This document shows, piece by piece, positions 8,178 through 17,111 of a DNA stretch of 64,000 nt; position 1 is the stretch's first letter; each line of letters begins with the position of its first letter. The DNA comes from Nonomuraea sp. SYSU D8015 (GTDB lineage: Bacteria > Actinomycetota > Actinomycetes > Streptosporangiales > Streptosporangiaceae). Below the pieces are notes generated by a model. The model did no database searches, was not told where the DNA came from, and was given only the letters and a program-made list of their open reading frames with translations. The stretch is from NCBI RefSeq assembly GCF_008065375.1, contig NZ_VJYI01000006.1, forward strand, positions 186,001 through 250,000. Direction: 5' to 3'. The position numbers were made by a program, and so were the translations under genes.

Positions 8178-9917
8178 ATGACCGAACGCATGACAGGTGC
8201 ACAGGCCCTGGTGAGGGCGCTGGAGCACGTGGGAGTCGACACCGTGTTCGGGATCCCGGGCGGCGCCATCCTCCCCGCCTACGATCCTCTCTACGACTCG
8301 ACCAAGGTCCGGCACGTGCTCGTACGGCACGAGCAGGGCGCCGGCCATGCGGCCGAGGGCTATGCGCAGGCCACGGGCAAGGTGGGCGTGTGCATGGCGA
8401 CCAGCGGTCCCGGCGCGACCAACCTGGTGACGCCGATCGCGGACGCCTACATGGACTCGGTGCCGATCGTGGCGATCACGGGACAGGTCGCCAGCGCGGC
8501 CATCGGCACGGACGCCTTCCAGGAAGCCGACATCTCCGGCATCACCATGCCGATCACCAAGCACAACTTCCTGGTCACCGATCCGGCGGACATCCCGCGC
8601 ACGATCGCCGAGGCGTTCCACATCGCCGCCACCGGCCGTCCCGGCCCCGTCCTCGTCGACATCTCCAAGGACGCGTTGCAGGCCCAGACCACGTTCTCGT
8701 GGCCGCCGGTGATGCAGCTGCCGGGCTACCGCCCGGTGACGCGACCGCATTCCAAGCAGATCCGCGAGGCGGCCAAGCTGATCGCCGAGTCGAAGCGGCC
8801 GGTCCTGTACGTCGGCGGCGGCGTCCACAAGGCCCGCGCCTCGGCCGAGCTGCTGCGGCTGGCCGAGCTGACGAACATCCCGGTCATCACCACCCTGATG
8901 GCGCGCGGCACGTTCCCCGACAGCCACCCGCAGCACATGGGCATGCCGGGCATGCACGGCAGCGTGTCGGCCGTCGGCGCGCTGCAGAAGTCCGACCTGA
9001 TCATCGGCCTGGGCGTGCGCTTCGACGACCGGGTGACCGGCGACCTGAAGTCCTTCGCGCCGTACGCCAAGGTCGTGCACGCCGACATCGACCCGGCCGA
9101 GATCTCCAAGAACCGCCACGCCGACGTGCCCATCGTCGGCGACTGCAAGGAGGTCATCAACGACCTCATAGCCGTGATCGAGGCGTCCGGCCAGAAGGGC
9201 GACTACGCCGACTGGTGGACGCTGCTCAACGGCTACAAGAAGACGTACCCCCTGGGCTACGAGCCGTTCGAGGACGGCTCCCTCGCCCCTCAGTACGTGA
9301 TGGAGCGGCTGAGCGCCATCGCCGGCCCTGACACCTACTACGTGGCCGGGGTCGGGCAGCACCAGATGTGGGCCTCGCAGTTCATCGACTACGAGAATCC
9401 CGGCACGTTCATCAACTCCGGCGGCCTGGGCACGATGGGCTTCGCCGTGCCGGCCGCGATGGGCGCCAAGATGGGCCGCCCGGACGCGACGGTGTGGGCC
9501 ATCGACGGCGACGGCTGCTTCCAGATGACCAACCAGGAGCTGGCCACCTGCGCGATCGAGGGCGTGCCCATCAAGATCGCCGTCATCAACAACGGCAACC
9601 TCGGCATGGTCCGCCAGTGGCAGACGCTCTTCTACGACCAGCGTTACTCCAACACCGACCTGCAGACGACGCGCCGGATCCCCGACTTCGTGAAGCTGGC
9701 CGAGGCCTATGGTTGTGTGGGCCTGCGGTGCGAGCGTCCTGAAGACGTGGACGCCGTCATCAAGAAGGCCATGGAGATCAACGACGTGCCCGTCGTGGTC
9801 GACTTCGTCGTCCACCAGGACGCGATGGTGTGGCCCATGGTCGCGGCGGGCACCAGCAACGACGACATCAAGATCGCCCGGGACATGGCGCCGAGGTGGG
9901 AGAGCGAAGATGAGTAG
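8178..9917 (+). CDS. ilvB: Acetolactate synthase large subunit
   Basis: 579 residues. This is the catalytic subunit of acetohydroxyacid synthase, which condenses pyruvate with pyruvate or 2-oxobutyrate in Val/Leu and Ile synthesis. Visible features are the N-terminal TPP domain with catalytic Glu in LVRHEQGAGHAAEGYA, the FAD/central domain (about 190-330), and the C-terminal TPP-binding motif GDGCFQMTNQEL through NNGNLGMVRQWQ. The length is typical. The ATG at 8178 lies 36 bases after the attenuator T-run. Its last 8 bases overlap ilvN (ATGAGTAG), which indicates coupled translation of the two subunits. Confidence 0.97.
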   Translation: MTERMTGAQALVRALEHVGVDTVFGIPGGAILPAYDPLYDSTKVRHVLVRHEQGAGHAAEGYAQATGKVGVCMATSGPGATNLVTPIADAYMDSVPIVAITGQVASAAIGTDAFQEADISGITMPITKHNFLVTDPADIPRTIAEAFHIAATGRPGPVLVDISKDALQAQTTFSWPPVMQLPGYRPVTRPHSKQIREAAKLIAESKRPVLYVGGGVHKARASAELLRLAELTNIPVITTLMARGTFPDSHPQHMGMPGMHGSVSAVGALQKSDLIIGLGVRFDDRVTGDLKSFAPYAKVVHADIDPAEISKNRHADVPIVGDCKEVINDLIAVIEASGQKGDYADWWTLLNGYKKTYPLGYEPFEDGSLAPQYVMERLSAIAGPDTYYVAGVGQHQMWASQFIDYENPGTFINSGGLGTMGFAVPAAMGAKMGRPDATVWAIDGDGCFQMTNQELATCAIEGVPIKIAVINNGNLGMVRQWQTLFYDQRYSNTDLQTTRRIPDFVKLAEAYGCVGLRCERPEDVDAVIKKAMEINDVPVVVDFVVHQDAMVWPMVAAGTSNDDIKIARDMAPRWESEDE

Positions 9918-10434
9918 GCACACGCTGTCCGTGCTTGTCGAGAACAAGCCGGGCGTGCTGGCGCGCGTGTCCGCGCTGTTCAGCCGGCGGGGATTCAACA
10001 TCGACTCGCTGGCCGTCGGGCCGACCGAGCACGACGACATCTCCCGCATGACGATCGTCGTGAACGTCGAGGAACTGCCTCTCGAACAGGTCACCAAGCA
10101 GCTCAACAAGCTGGTGAACGTCCTGAAGATCGTCGAGCTCGACCCGTCGCAGTCCGTGCAGCGCGAACTGATGCTCATCAAGGTCAAGGCCGACGCCGAG
10201 AGCCGCTCACACGTGCTGGAGCTCGTCCAGCTCTTCCGCGCCCGCTGCGTCGACGTGGCGGCCGACGCCGTGACCATTGAGGTCACCGGCACCCCGGACA
10301 AGCTGGAGGCCTTCATCAAGGTCCTCGAGCCGTTCGGTATCAAGGAACTTGTACAGTCGGGCATGGTGGCCATCGGCCGCGGCGCCCGATCCATCACTGA
10401 CCGGTCCCTCAGGGCACTGGACCGTACCGCCTGA
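9910..10434 (+). CDS. ilvN: Acetolactate synthase small (regulatory) subunit
   Basis: From the ATG at 9910 the product is 174 residues with an N-terminal ACT domain (HTLSVLVENKPGVLARVSALFSRRG), including the NKPGVL and FNIDSL motifs that bind valine for feedback inhibition, and a C-terminal ALS_ss_C domain (about 85-160). It activates IlvB and gives it valine sensitivity. The frame can be extended upstream inside ilvB, but the ACT alignment and the 8-bp overlap with ilvB select 9910. It is followed 14 bp later by ilvC. Confidence 0.97.
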   Translation: MSRHTLSVLVENKPGVLARVSALFSRRGFNIDSLAVGPTEHDDISRMTIVVNVEELPLEQVTKQLNKLVNVLKIVELDPSQSVQRELMLIKVKADAESRSHVLELVQLFRARCVDVAADAVTIEVTGTPDKLEAFIKVLEPFGIKELVQSGMVAIGRGARSITDRSLRALDRTA

Positions 10435-10448
10435 AAGGTTTTGAGCAA

Positions 10449-11441
10449 GTGACCGAGATCTACTACGACGACCAGGCCGACCTGTCGATCATCCAGGGAC
10501 GCCACGTGGCCGTGCTGGGGTACGGCAGCCAGGGCCACGCCCACGCGCTCTCCCTGCGTGACTCCGGCGTGGACGTGCGCGTCGGCCTGCCGGAGGGCTC
10601 CAAGAGCCGGGAGAAGGCCGAGAACGACGGGCTGCGGGTCCTCACCCCGTCCGAGGCCGTCGAAGAGGCCAACCTCACGATGATCCTCGCGCCGGACCAC
10701 ATCCAGCGCGACCTGTACGCCCAGCACGTGGCCCCCAACCTGGTCGAGGGCGACGCGCTGTTCTTCGGCCACGGCCTCAACATCCGCTACGGCCTCATCG
10801 AGGCCCCGGAGGGCGTGGACGTCTGCATGGTCGCCCCGAAGGGCCCCGGCCACCTGGTGCGCCGCCAGTTCGAGGCAGGCCGCGGCGTGCCGTGCCTGGT
10901 CGCGGTGGAGAAGGACGCCTCGGGCAAGGCGCTGGACCTGGCGCTGTCGTACGCCAAGGGCATCGGCGGCACCCGCGCCGGCGCGCTGCGCACCACGTTC
11001 AAGGAGGAGACCGAGACCGACCTGTTCGGTGAGCAGGCCGTGCTCTGCGGCGGCGTCTCCGAGCTGATCAAGGCCGGTTTCGACACGCTGATCGAGGCGG
11101 GCTACCAGCCGGAGGTGGCCTACTTCGAGTGCCTGCACGAGATGAAGCTCATCGTCGACCTGATGTACGAGGGCGGCATCTCGAAGATGTACTGGTCGGT
11201 GTCGGACACCGCCGAGTACGGCGGCTACACCCGCGGCCCGCGCATCATCGGTGAGGAGGCCCGCCAGGAGATGCGCCGCATCCTGGGCGAGATCCAGGAC
11301 GGCTCGTTCGCGCGGGAGCTGGTCGAGGAGTTCGACAGCGGTCAGAAGAAGTTCGCGCAATACCGCGAGGAGCTGGCCGAGGACGCGATCGAGAAGACGG
11401 GCGCCAAGCTCCGTCCGATGATGAGCTGGCTCAAGAGCTAG
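10449..11441 (+). CDS. ilvC: Ketol-acid reductoisomerase (class I)
   Basis: 330 residues, the short class I form. It converts acetolactate or acetohydroxybutyrate to the dihydroxy acid using NADPH and Mg2+. The nucleotide-binding motif is VLGYGSQGHAHALSLRDSG, and Arg/Ser residues in EGSKSREKA fit NADPH preference. The metal-binding core includes KEETETDLFGEQ and the ECLHEMKLIVDLMYEGG region. The GTG start at 10449 is preceded by AAAGG at 10435-10439. It is the third gene of ilvBNC; leuB and leuA-type genes are not in this operon. Confidence 0.97.
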   Translation: MTEIYYDDQADLSIIQGRHVAVLGYGSQGHAHALSLRDSGVDVRVGLPEGSKSREKAENDGLRVLTPSEAVEEANLTMILAPDHIQRDLYAQHVAPNLVEGDALFFGHGLNIRYGLIEAPEGVDVCMVAPKGPGHLVRRQFEAGRGVPCLVAVEKDASGKALDLALSYAKGIGGTRAGALRTTFKEETETDLFGEQAVLCGGVSELIKAGFDTLIEAGYQPEVAYFECLHEMKLIVDLMYEGGISKMYWSVSDTAEYGGYTRGPRIIGEEARQEMRRILGEIQDGSFARELVEEFDSGQKKFAQYREELAEDAIEKTGAKLRPMMSWLKS

Positions 11442-11458
11442 TTCGCGCGGGTCGTCGG

Positions 11459-11490
11459 ACGGGTGGGTGAGCTGTCGCGCACCCACCCGT
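11459..11490 (+). terminator. Hairpin after ilvC
   Basis: ACGGGTGGGTG (11459-11469) pairs perfectly with CACCCACCCGT (11480-11490) over 11 bp with a 10-nt loop, 17 bases after the ilvC stop. There is no T-run. It also lies just beyond the end of the convergent NACHT gene, so it may stop both transcripts. Confidence 0.6.
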
Positions 11491-11497
11491 TGCCCGA

Positions 11498-13632
11498 TTA
11501 CCGAATGGGCCGGCGGTAGCCCGCCCCTCCACCTGCTCCTGACATGTCGGTGGCGATGAGATGATCTCTAAGCCGGACATGGCGGAACTCGTAGGCCGCC
11601 CCCGCTTGGCGTAGCACGCCCCGCCGATGTGCGTCATCCAGGAACGCGATGAGGTGCCATGGCAGGCGACACCGTGCGGCCAGCCACACACGCGCGATCA
11701 GGAAGCGGCCCCACGACGTTCGCGCCATCGCCATGAGTCCCGCGACGAGCCCGATCGCCAAGCCCCGCCGCCACACCGAACACGTGCCCGTCCGCCTGCC
11801 CGACAGCGAGCCCGCCCGCAATTCCGACTATTGGCCCGACGATCAGGGCGTGGGCGAGCGCCACTGATCGATCCATCCGCAGCAGTGACACGGGATTGAC
11901 CGAATCAATCGCCTCTACAGGAGCGCCCACCCAGGCCCCGGCCCCCATGACCAGGCTGAACGCCAGACCGATCGCGATGCTCTCGGTCATGATCTGCAGC
12001 CCGCTCTCCAGGAACAGGGACATGACGTCCACTGTCTCGCCGCGCTTGACGGCCTGCACGGCAAACGTCATCAGGGAGCCTACGACCACCACGATGAGCC
12101 CGAACCCGAGCCCTGCCAGGAGCCTGCATCCGAACGGCCGGGTACGACCCCTGAGCCGGAACCGCACGGCGGAAGGGGCCGCGCTGCCAGACACGGCGAT
12201 GATCCACCCACCCACCCCGCCCGCCGCGACGCCCGCGAGCCCGTCGATGAGGGCGGACGCTCGCCCGGCGGCCGGGCCGTCGGCCATCCACCCCGCGATC
12301 GCGCCGCCGACGGCGCCCACCAAACCGCCGGCCAGCCCGAACGCCACCGCAGGCACATACCGTGGAACGGAGTCCGCCAAGCGCCACCAGGCGAGATCAT
12401 GCGTTTCGGCCGCCTGCATGCGGCTGGCGAGGAACCACAGCCAGGCGTTGACGCGTTCCGACCGCCACCGCGCTGGCGACGACCGGGGGCTCGGCCCTGG
12501 CGGTGGAGGCGGGGAAGTGGCGTAGGCCGCAGGCACGAACCCGTCGAGGAGGTGGCGCTCGATCACATATTGATCGGCGAATCGGCCGAGGTCGAGCATG
12601 GCGGCAGGGTCGGTGGCCGGATCCGTGTAGACGCTACGGGCCAGGGCGGCCATGAGAGGGCTGGACAGGACACGAGCGAGTGGCAGGTCGGGACGGTCAC
12701 GAAGCGCGGCGAGTGTCGGTTGCCAGTGGGCGGCTTCCGGCGGCGTCGAGGTGAGAAACTCGGTGAGGTCGTCAAGGCGGACAGGGTGGAGTTCGATGAC
12801 GGCGGCGGTGGACAGGATCACTCCGCCCGTTTCGACAGCGGCCTGATATTCGTCACCTCGCGAGGTGACGACGAAGGGTTGACCGCCGGCGTAGGTCCTG
12901 TCGATCCCCTTGATGGCCGCTATCCGTTGTGGCGGGGGTATTTCATCCATGCCGTCGAAGATGGGCAGGACCTTGCCGTTCGTCACCAGCCTCCACGCCG
13001 CATGGGGGCCGTAGCGGTCGGCGTTGAGAAGGAAGGGGTAATCCTGCTCCAGCCGCCGGGTGAGCCAGGTGCGCAGGTGCTCGCCGGCGCGATGGCCATC
13101 GCCTCCGGGATTCCACGAAGAAAGCGACAGCAACACCGGCACGGGATCCTCTTCTGCGATATCGGCGAGTAGCCCCAAGGCCAGCCATATGGCGATGACG
13201 CTCTTTCCAGCCCCTGGCTCGCCGAGCACCACCAGCTGGCGGGACGGAATCCGGCGGAACTTGGCCGCTATATCATGCAGATCGCCTTCTCGGAATAAGT
13301 GGGTCACGCGCTGATAGAGGCTCTGTTTTCTGAATATGACCTTCGGGTCGGCGGCCACCCGGGCACGCTGGGTGGTCGACCACCGCACCCGGAGCGGGTT
13401 GCGCCAACTCGGGCGCCGTGTCGACCCGGTCTTTATGACGGCGCTCCGGCCACTGCCGGTACACCTCGAAAGCGATCACGGCCAGGGCGAGGAGGGCCGC
13501 CAACGCCCATACCAGGATTTTTCCGGCGGGCGAGAGGGATATTGTCGTCGTGGCGAGATTGCCGACGAGTCCGAGCGATATTACGGCGAGTGCACCCAAC
13601 GCGACAGCGAACAGCGAGGGCTTCTTTTGCAA
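11498..13632 (-). pseudogene. NACHT-type NTPase broken by two frameshifts
   Basis: Three frames must be joined to give one protein. The N-terminus (frame ending near 13397) starts at TTG 13632 behind AAGGAG, or at ATG 13650, and has two membrane helices (LFAVALGALAVISLGLVG and ILVWALAALLALAVIAFEVY). The middle frame (13388 to about 11760) has the P-loop GEPGAGKS, Walker B LPIFDGMDEI, VTSRGDEY, and several Gly/Ala-rich membrane helices. The last frame, ending at 11498, has the usual tail of this family (CRLPWHLIAFLDDAHRRGVL, then YEFRHVRLRDHL). Removing one C of the CCC at 13396-13398 and one base at 11760-11761 restores the reading. NACHT proteins of this type are suspected immune or regulatory NTPases. 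The breaks may be real decay or read errors. Confidence 0.75.
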
Positions 13633-13720
13633 TCCGCCTGCTCCTTGCATCCGATGTCTAGCCGCGATTTTAGGAGAAGCGAGTCTCGTTCGTCGTTGAC
13701 CGACGGGATGCGGCGAAACA

Positions 13721-15133
13721 CTAAGCCAATCGCGGATCGATCGGGGTGAGCGGCGGGACTCTCGCCTCGATGGCGGCGGCCGCGTCCAGGCACAGGTCCT
13801 CGCGGAAACGAGGCCCGATGACCTGTACGCCCTGGGGCAGCCCATCCGCGACGCCGATCGGCACCGCCACCGCGGGCAGCCCGAGCAGGTTGACGGCCAC
13901 GGCCATCCGCAGCGCTGCCGGCCACCCGGCGAGCCAGCCGGCGTCGAGGTCGGATCCCACGGCGAACGCCGGGCTGGTGCAGATCGGCGCGAGCACGAGC
14001 GGCGCTTCGCTCATCCACTCCATCCACGCCCGCGCTATCTCCGCGCGCTCCATCATGGGGTCGAAAGCGGACGTGTCGGCCGCCCGCGTCCAGTGCGGCT
14101 CGAACTCCGCCCAGAAACGTACGAACCCCTCGGACGCCACCAGCTCGACCGGGGGCTGTTCCTCCTGAACCCGGCCGTAGGCGGACATGATCTGGAAGTA
14201 GATCTCCCCGGCCCGGGTCAGGGCCGGCGCAGGGCGTTCGTCGACGACGTAGCCGGCGTCGGCGAGCAGGTCGGCCGCCTGCCGCAAGGCCGCCGCGACG
14301 CCGGGATCCGGTTCCGGCCCGTCCGGGTCGATCGCGAGGGAGACCCGGACGGGGTGTTCCACCGGCGGGCCGCCGAGGAGCGCGGGCGCGTACCAGGGGT
14401 CTCCACCGGCGTCCCCGCACATGTGGGCGAGGGCCAGCCGTAGATCTTCCACTCGCCGCGCGATCGGCCCGTGCACGGCCAGCAGCTGGAACGCGAACGG
14501 CATCGGTTGCCCTGGTCCGTCCCGGCCGACCAACGGCACGCGGCCCAGGGAAGGCCTCAGCGCGGTGACGCCGCAGCACTGGGCCGGCCAGCGGAGCGAG
14601 CCCGCCCCGTCGTTGCCCATTCCCAGCGGCGCCATGCCGGTCGCCACGGCCACCGCGTCTCCTCCACTGGAGGCGCCGGGGGTGTGGGCGGCCGACCAAG
14701 GGTTGAGGGTGGCGCCGCGCAGGTCGTTGTCCGTGTGCCAGCGCATGCCGAACTCCGGCATGTTCGTCCGGCCGATCGGGATGGCGCCGGCCGCGCGTAA
14801 CTCGGCGATGTGCGGGGCGTCCTGGGCGGCGATCGCGTCGCGAAGCGCGACGATGCCCTGCGTCGTGGCCGAGCCCGCGACGTCGATGTTCTCCTTCACG
14901 GTCATGGGAACGCCGCAGAGCGGGCCGGTGGCCGAGCCGGCGGCGATCGCCCGGTCCACGGCGTCGGCGGCCCGGAGCGCCTCTTCCGCCAGAACAGCCG
15001 TGACGGCGTTCACCCGCGGGTTGACGTCGTCGATGCGCCGCAGACAAGCCTCGACGACCTCGCGGCTCGACAGCTCGCGGGCCCGGATCAGCCGTGCCAG
15101 CTCCACAGCCGACATCTCCCAGATTTCCGACAT
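13721..15133 (-). CDS. Amidase signature family amidohydrolase
   Basis: About 470 residues. The Ser-cisSer-Lys triad of the family is visible: Lys in VPMTVKENID, the Ser-rich motif TPGASSGGDAVAVATG, and the nucleophile region GNDGAGSLRWPAQCCG. The N-terminal SREVVEACLRRIDDVNPRVNAV is typical of AS-family enzymes (GatA, fatty-acid amide hydrolases, aryl acylamidases). It is not GatA in context: no gatB or gatC is near. The substrate is unknown. The ATG at 15133 is preceded by AGGAGG. A GTG one codon upstream would sit too close to that site. Confidence 0.85.
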   Translation of the reverse strand: MSEIWEMSAVELARLIRARELSSREVVEACLRRIDDVNPRVNAVTAVLAEEALRAADAVDRAIAAGSATGPLCGVPMTVKENIDVAGSATTQGIVALRDAIAAQDAPHIAELRAAGAIPIGRTNMPEFGMRWHTDNDLRGATLNPWSAAHTPGASSGGDAVAVATGMAPLGMGNDGAGSLRWPAQCCGVTALRPSLGRVPLVGRDGPGQPMPFAFQLLAVHGPIARRVEDLRLALAHMCGDAGGDPWYAPALLGGPPVEHPVRVSLAIDPDGPEPDPGVAAALRQAADLLADAGYVVDERPAPALTRAGEIYFQIMSAYGRVQEEQPPVELVASEGFVRFWAEFEPHWTRAADTSAFDPMMERAEIARAWMEWMSEAPLVLAPICTSPAFAVGSDLDAGWLAGWPAALRMAVAVNLLGLPAVAVPIGVADGLPQGVQVIGPRFREDLCLDAAAAIEARVPPLTPIDPRLA

Positions 15134-15280
15134 CACGCCTCCTCGGATTCGTCCCGAGGGAATCTAGGGCGTGTCCTCCGCGGATTGCAGTCTTGTCTTT
15201 GCGGTGTGCTTCAGCCGCCCGGACAGGGGGCGTGGGGACATGCCGCTGTTGGTCTGCCCTTCAAGGGGGTCACGTCGAGG

Positions 15281-15580
15281 TCAGCTGATCCAGCGTGTTG
15301 GTTGTCCGGTCACGCGGGAGACGGTGTCGAAGTCGCCGTCTGCGTGGAGCAGCGTCAGCTTGTGATGCCTGGCTGTCACCGCTGTGAGCAGATCTGTGGG
15401 GGAGGCGCATTGGTGCCACCCCTTTTCGGCGAGTTCTCGTTGCAAGTGGCTTGCCTCGTCCCAAGCCGAATCGGGGACGACGCAGTAGGGAAAGGTCCCG
15501 CGAAGAAGGCTGTCGGCTTCGTAAAATGCGGCCTTACCACTTACGGCGCGAAGATATTCGAGCCGCGCCGGCCTGATTCG
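15281..15580 (-). pseudogene. VapC-type PIN toxin remnant lacking its N-terminus
   Basis: Reading from about 15580 gives IRPARLEYLRAVSG and ends with SPTDLLTAVTARHHKLTLL, HADGDFDTVSRVTGQ and RWIS. This is the middle and C-terminal part of a PIN-domain ribonuclease with its late acidic residues. The first strand with the catalytic Asp (normally LIDTSAL-like) is absent. Upstream in this frame there is only antitoxin DNA read out of frame. Roughly 35-40 residues are missing relative to usual VapC proteins, so this copy cannot form a normal PIN active site. Confidence 0.72.
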
Positions 15581-15785
15581 TGTCGCCGCCCTTCTCCAGT
15601 ACGGAGAAGTCGATCTCTCCCGTTGCCACCATCTCACGCATGCGGGCCACAGCCGCCGCTCGCCTGCGCCGGTCCACGATCTCTCGAAGCGCGGCGTTGA
15701 CCGTGTCCTTCTTCGACGTGGTGCCAAGCAACCTCGCGGCCTCGGCGAGGGCCTCGTCGTCGAGGTCGATCACGGTTTTCGCCAT
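15534..15785 (-). CDS. VapB-type antitoxin with abnormal tail
   Basis: 83 residues starting MAKTVIDLDDEALAEAARLL at ATG 15785, behind GGAGGGG. Residues 1-60 are a ribbon-helix-helix-type VapB antitoxin (GTTSKKDTVNAALREIVDRR and MVATGEIDFSVLEKG). From about residue 68 the frame runs into DNA that encodes the VapC remnant in another frame, so the normal toxin-binding tail has been replaced. It may still bind DNA. An AT-rich promoter-like stretch (TATATATA) lies just upstream at 15802-15809. Confidence 0.75.
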   Translation of the reverse strand: MAKTVIDLDDEALAEAARLLGTTSKKDTVNAALREIVDRRRRAAAVARMREMVATGEIDFSVLEKGGDTNQAGAARISSRRKW

Positions 15786-15838
15786 GGTCCCCTCCGCACC
15801 TATATATACGTTCGCGAAAAAATATACGCGTCCGTGCG

Positions 15839-16189
15839 TCAAGGGGAATGGCGGGTGGCGGGCTGAGGGGCGCGGTCGATGTGGTCGGCGTGGAAGAGGC
15901 CCTCCGTCAGGAGACGGCGTACGTGCTCGTCCGCCGCGCTGTAATAGACGAACGTGCCCTCGCGGCGGCCCTTGACCAGCCCCGCCAGCCGGAGCTTGGC
16001 CAGGTGCTGGCTGACGGCGGTGGGGGCGGCGTCGGCCAGCTCGGCGAGGCACGCCACGGACGACTCGCCCTGCAGGAGCGCCCACAGGATCTTGATGCGG
16101 GTGGGGTCGGACAGCAGCCGGAACGACTCCGCCGCCAGGTGCACCTGTTCCTCGTTCGGCATGTCGAAGTCGGGCAGCGACGTGTGCAT
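15839..16189 (-). CDS. ArsR/SmtB family metal-responsive repressor
   Basis: 116 residues with a winged helix-turn-helix: LLSDPTRIKILWALLQGE, then recognition helix region TAVSQHLAKLRLAGLVKGRR, and wing REGTFVYYSA. The C-terminal helix contains D-x-H-x10-H-x2-H (DEHVRRLLTEGLFHADH), the spacing of the alpha-5 Zn/Co/Ni site of CzrA and NmtR-type sensors. The alpha-3 ELCVC arsenic motif is absent. It should therefore release DNA on binding a transition metal. No metal transporter is adjacent, which is unusual. A likely operator lies 35 bp upstream. Confidence 0.9.
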   Translation of the reverse strand: MHTSLPDFDMPNEEQVHLAAESFRLLSDPTRIKILWALLQGESSVACLAELADAAPTAVSQHLAKLRLAGLVKGRREGTFVYYSAADEHVRRLLTEGLFHADHIDRAPQPATRHSP

Positions 16190-16223
16190 GCCGTCAGCAT
16201 AACCCCCGGCCTCGCTACGTGCG

Positions 16224-16245
16224 TATCTGCGTGAATGCGCAGATA
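16224..16245 (-). promoter_or_regulatory. Probable operator of the ArsR/SmtB repressor
   Basis: TATCTGCG (16224-16231) and CGCAGATA (16238-16245) form an 8-bp perfect inverted repeat with a 6-bp spacer that contains TGAAT. The size and position, 35 bp upstream of the arsR-type start, fit autoregulatory sites of SmtB/CzrA relatives. The next gene (sortase) ends at 16280 on the same strand, so only the repressor gene itself would be controlled here. Confidence 0.6.
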
Positions 16246-16279
16246 TGCCGCCAATGCCCGACCGGCGCCGCGACGGGCC

Positions 16280-17011
16280 TCAGGTGATCGAGACGAGGTG
16301 GCCGTAGGCGATGGTGTTGTTCAGGTAGTGGCCGCTCGTGCGATCGAAGTCGCCGCCGCAGGTGATCAGCCGGATGGCCGGGTACGCCACGTCGCCGTAG
16401 ACGCGCTGGGTCGGGAAGGCGTCCTTGCGTACAGACTCCAGCGCGTCGAGCCGGAACGTGGCGATCCTGCCGTCGGCGCGCGTCACCCGTACGCGTTCGC
16501 CCGGGCGCAGCTCGCCGAGCCTGGAGAAGACGGCCGGGCCGTCGGCGGTGTCCACGTGGCCGACGATCACGGTGGGGCCGGCGGTTCCCGGGGCCGCGCC
16601 CCGCTCGTACCAGCCCGTCTGATCGGCCTTCGACAAGGGCGGGACCTCCAGCGTGCCGTCGGGGTTGAGGCCCAGATTCATGACCTTCGCACGTACGCCG
16701 ATCCCGGGGATCTCCACGCGGACCGGCGGTGAGGCCGGAACCCGTGGCGTCGCGGCCGCCGGAGCGGGGACGGCGGTGGCGGGAGCGGGCGCGAGGGCGG
16801 TAGGCGGCGCCGCGGACCGGGGCCACGACGACATCGCGATCAGAGCGGCGGCGCCGAGCGCCGCGGCGAGGGCGGGCAGCACGGCGCCGCGGCGAGAACG
16901 AGATCTGGGCAAAGCTGCACCTGGCTCTGATCGAGGCGGAGAAGGGTGGATTCTGGGAGCTGTAACTCTATATCCACTGATACAACAGGCTGAGTGGCTA
17001 AAATTTAGCAA
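16280..17011 (-). CDS. Class F sortase
   Basis: Up to 243 residues. One membrane anchor (VLPALAAALGAAALIAM) is followed by an Ala/Pro linker and a sortase domain beginning VRVEIPGIGVRAKV. The catalytic His is in VIVGHVDTADGPAVF, the Cys in RLITCGGDFD and the Arg two residues later (DRTSG). The LITC-type active site and short length match class F/E actinobacterial sortases, which anchor proteins to the cell wall. No obvious LPxTG substrate lies next to it. The start is uncertain: TTG at 16912 (LPRSRSRRG) gives a more usual cytoplasmic end than the ATG at 17011. Confidence 0.85.
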   Translation of the reverse strand: MLNFSHSACCISGYRVTAPRIHPSPPRSEPGAALPRSRSRRGAVLPALAAALGAAALIAMSSWPRSAAPPTALAPAPATAVPAPAAATPRVPASPPVRVEIPGIGVRAKVMNLGLNPDGTLEVPPLSKADQTGWYERGAAPGTAGPTVIVGHVDTADGPAVFSRLGELRPGERVRVTRADGRIATFRLDALESVRKDAFPTQRVYGDVAYPAIRLITCGGDFDRTSGHYLNNTIAYGHLVSIT

Positions 17012-17111
17012 AAGATGCGATAGACTCCGTTTTGCTCGCTGACCTGGGCATTTGCTCCATCAGGCGATAGCTCCCCCATGTCACCTCATTTCGCCTGAAG
17101 GTGCTGCATAC

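Noticed and set aside
8016..11486. 1156-codon minus-strand frame opposite ilvBNC
   Set aside because: Mirror of highly conserved genes; composition and lack of any domain show it is non-coding.
15160..15280. Possible insertion-sequence end near GGGCGTGTCC between the amidase and the vapC remnant
   Set aside because: No transposase, no matching inverted end and no target duplication could be found within the window.
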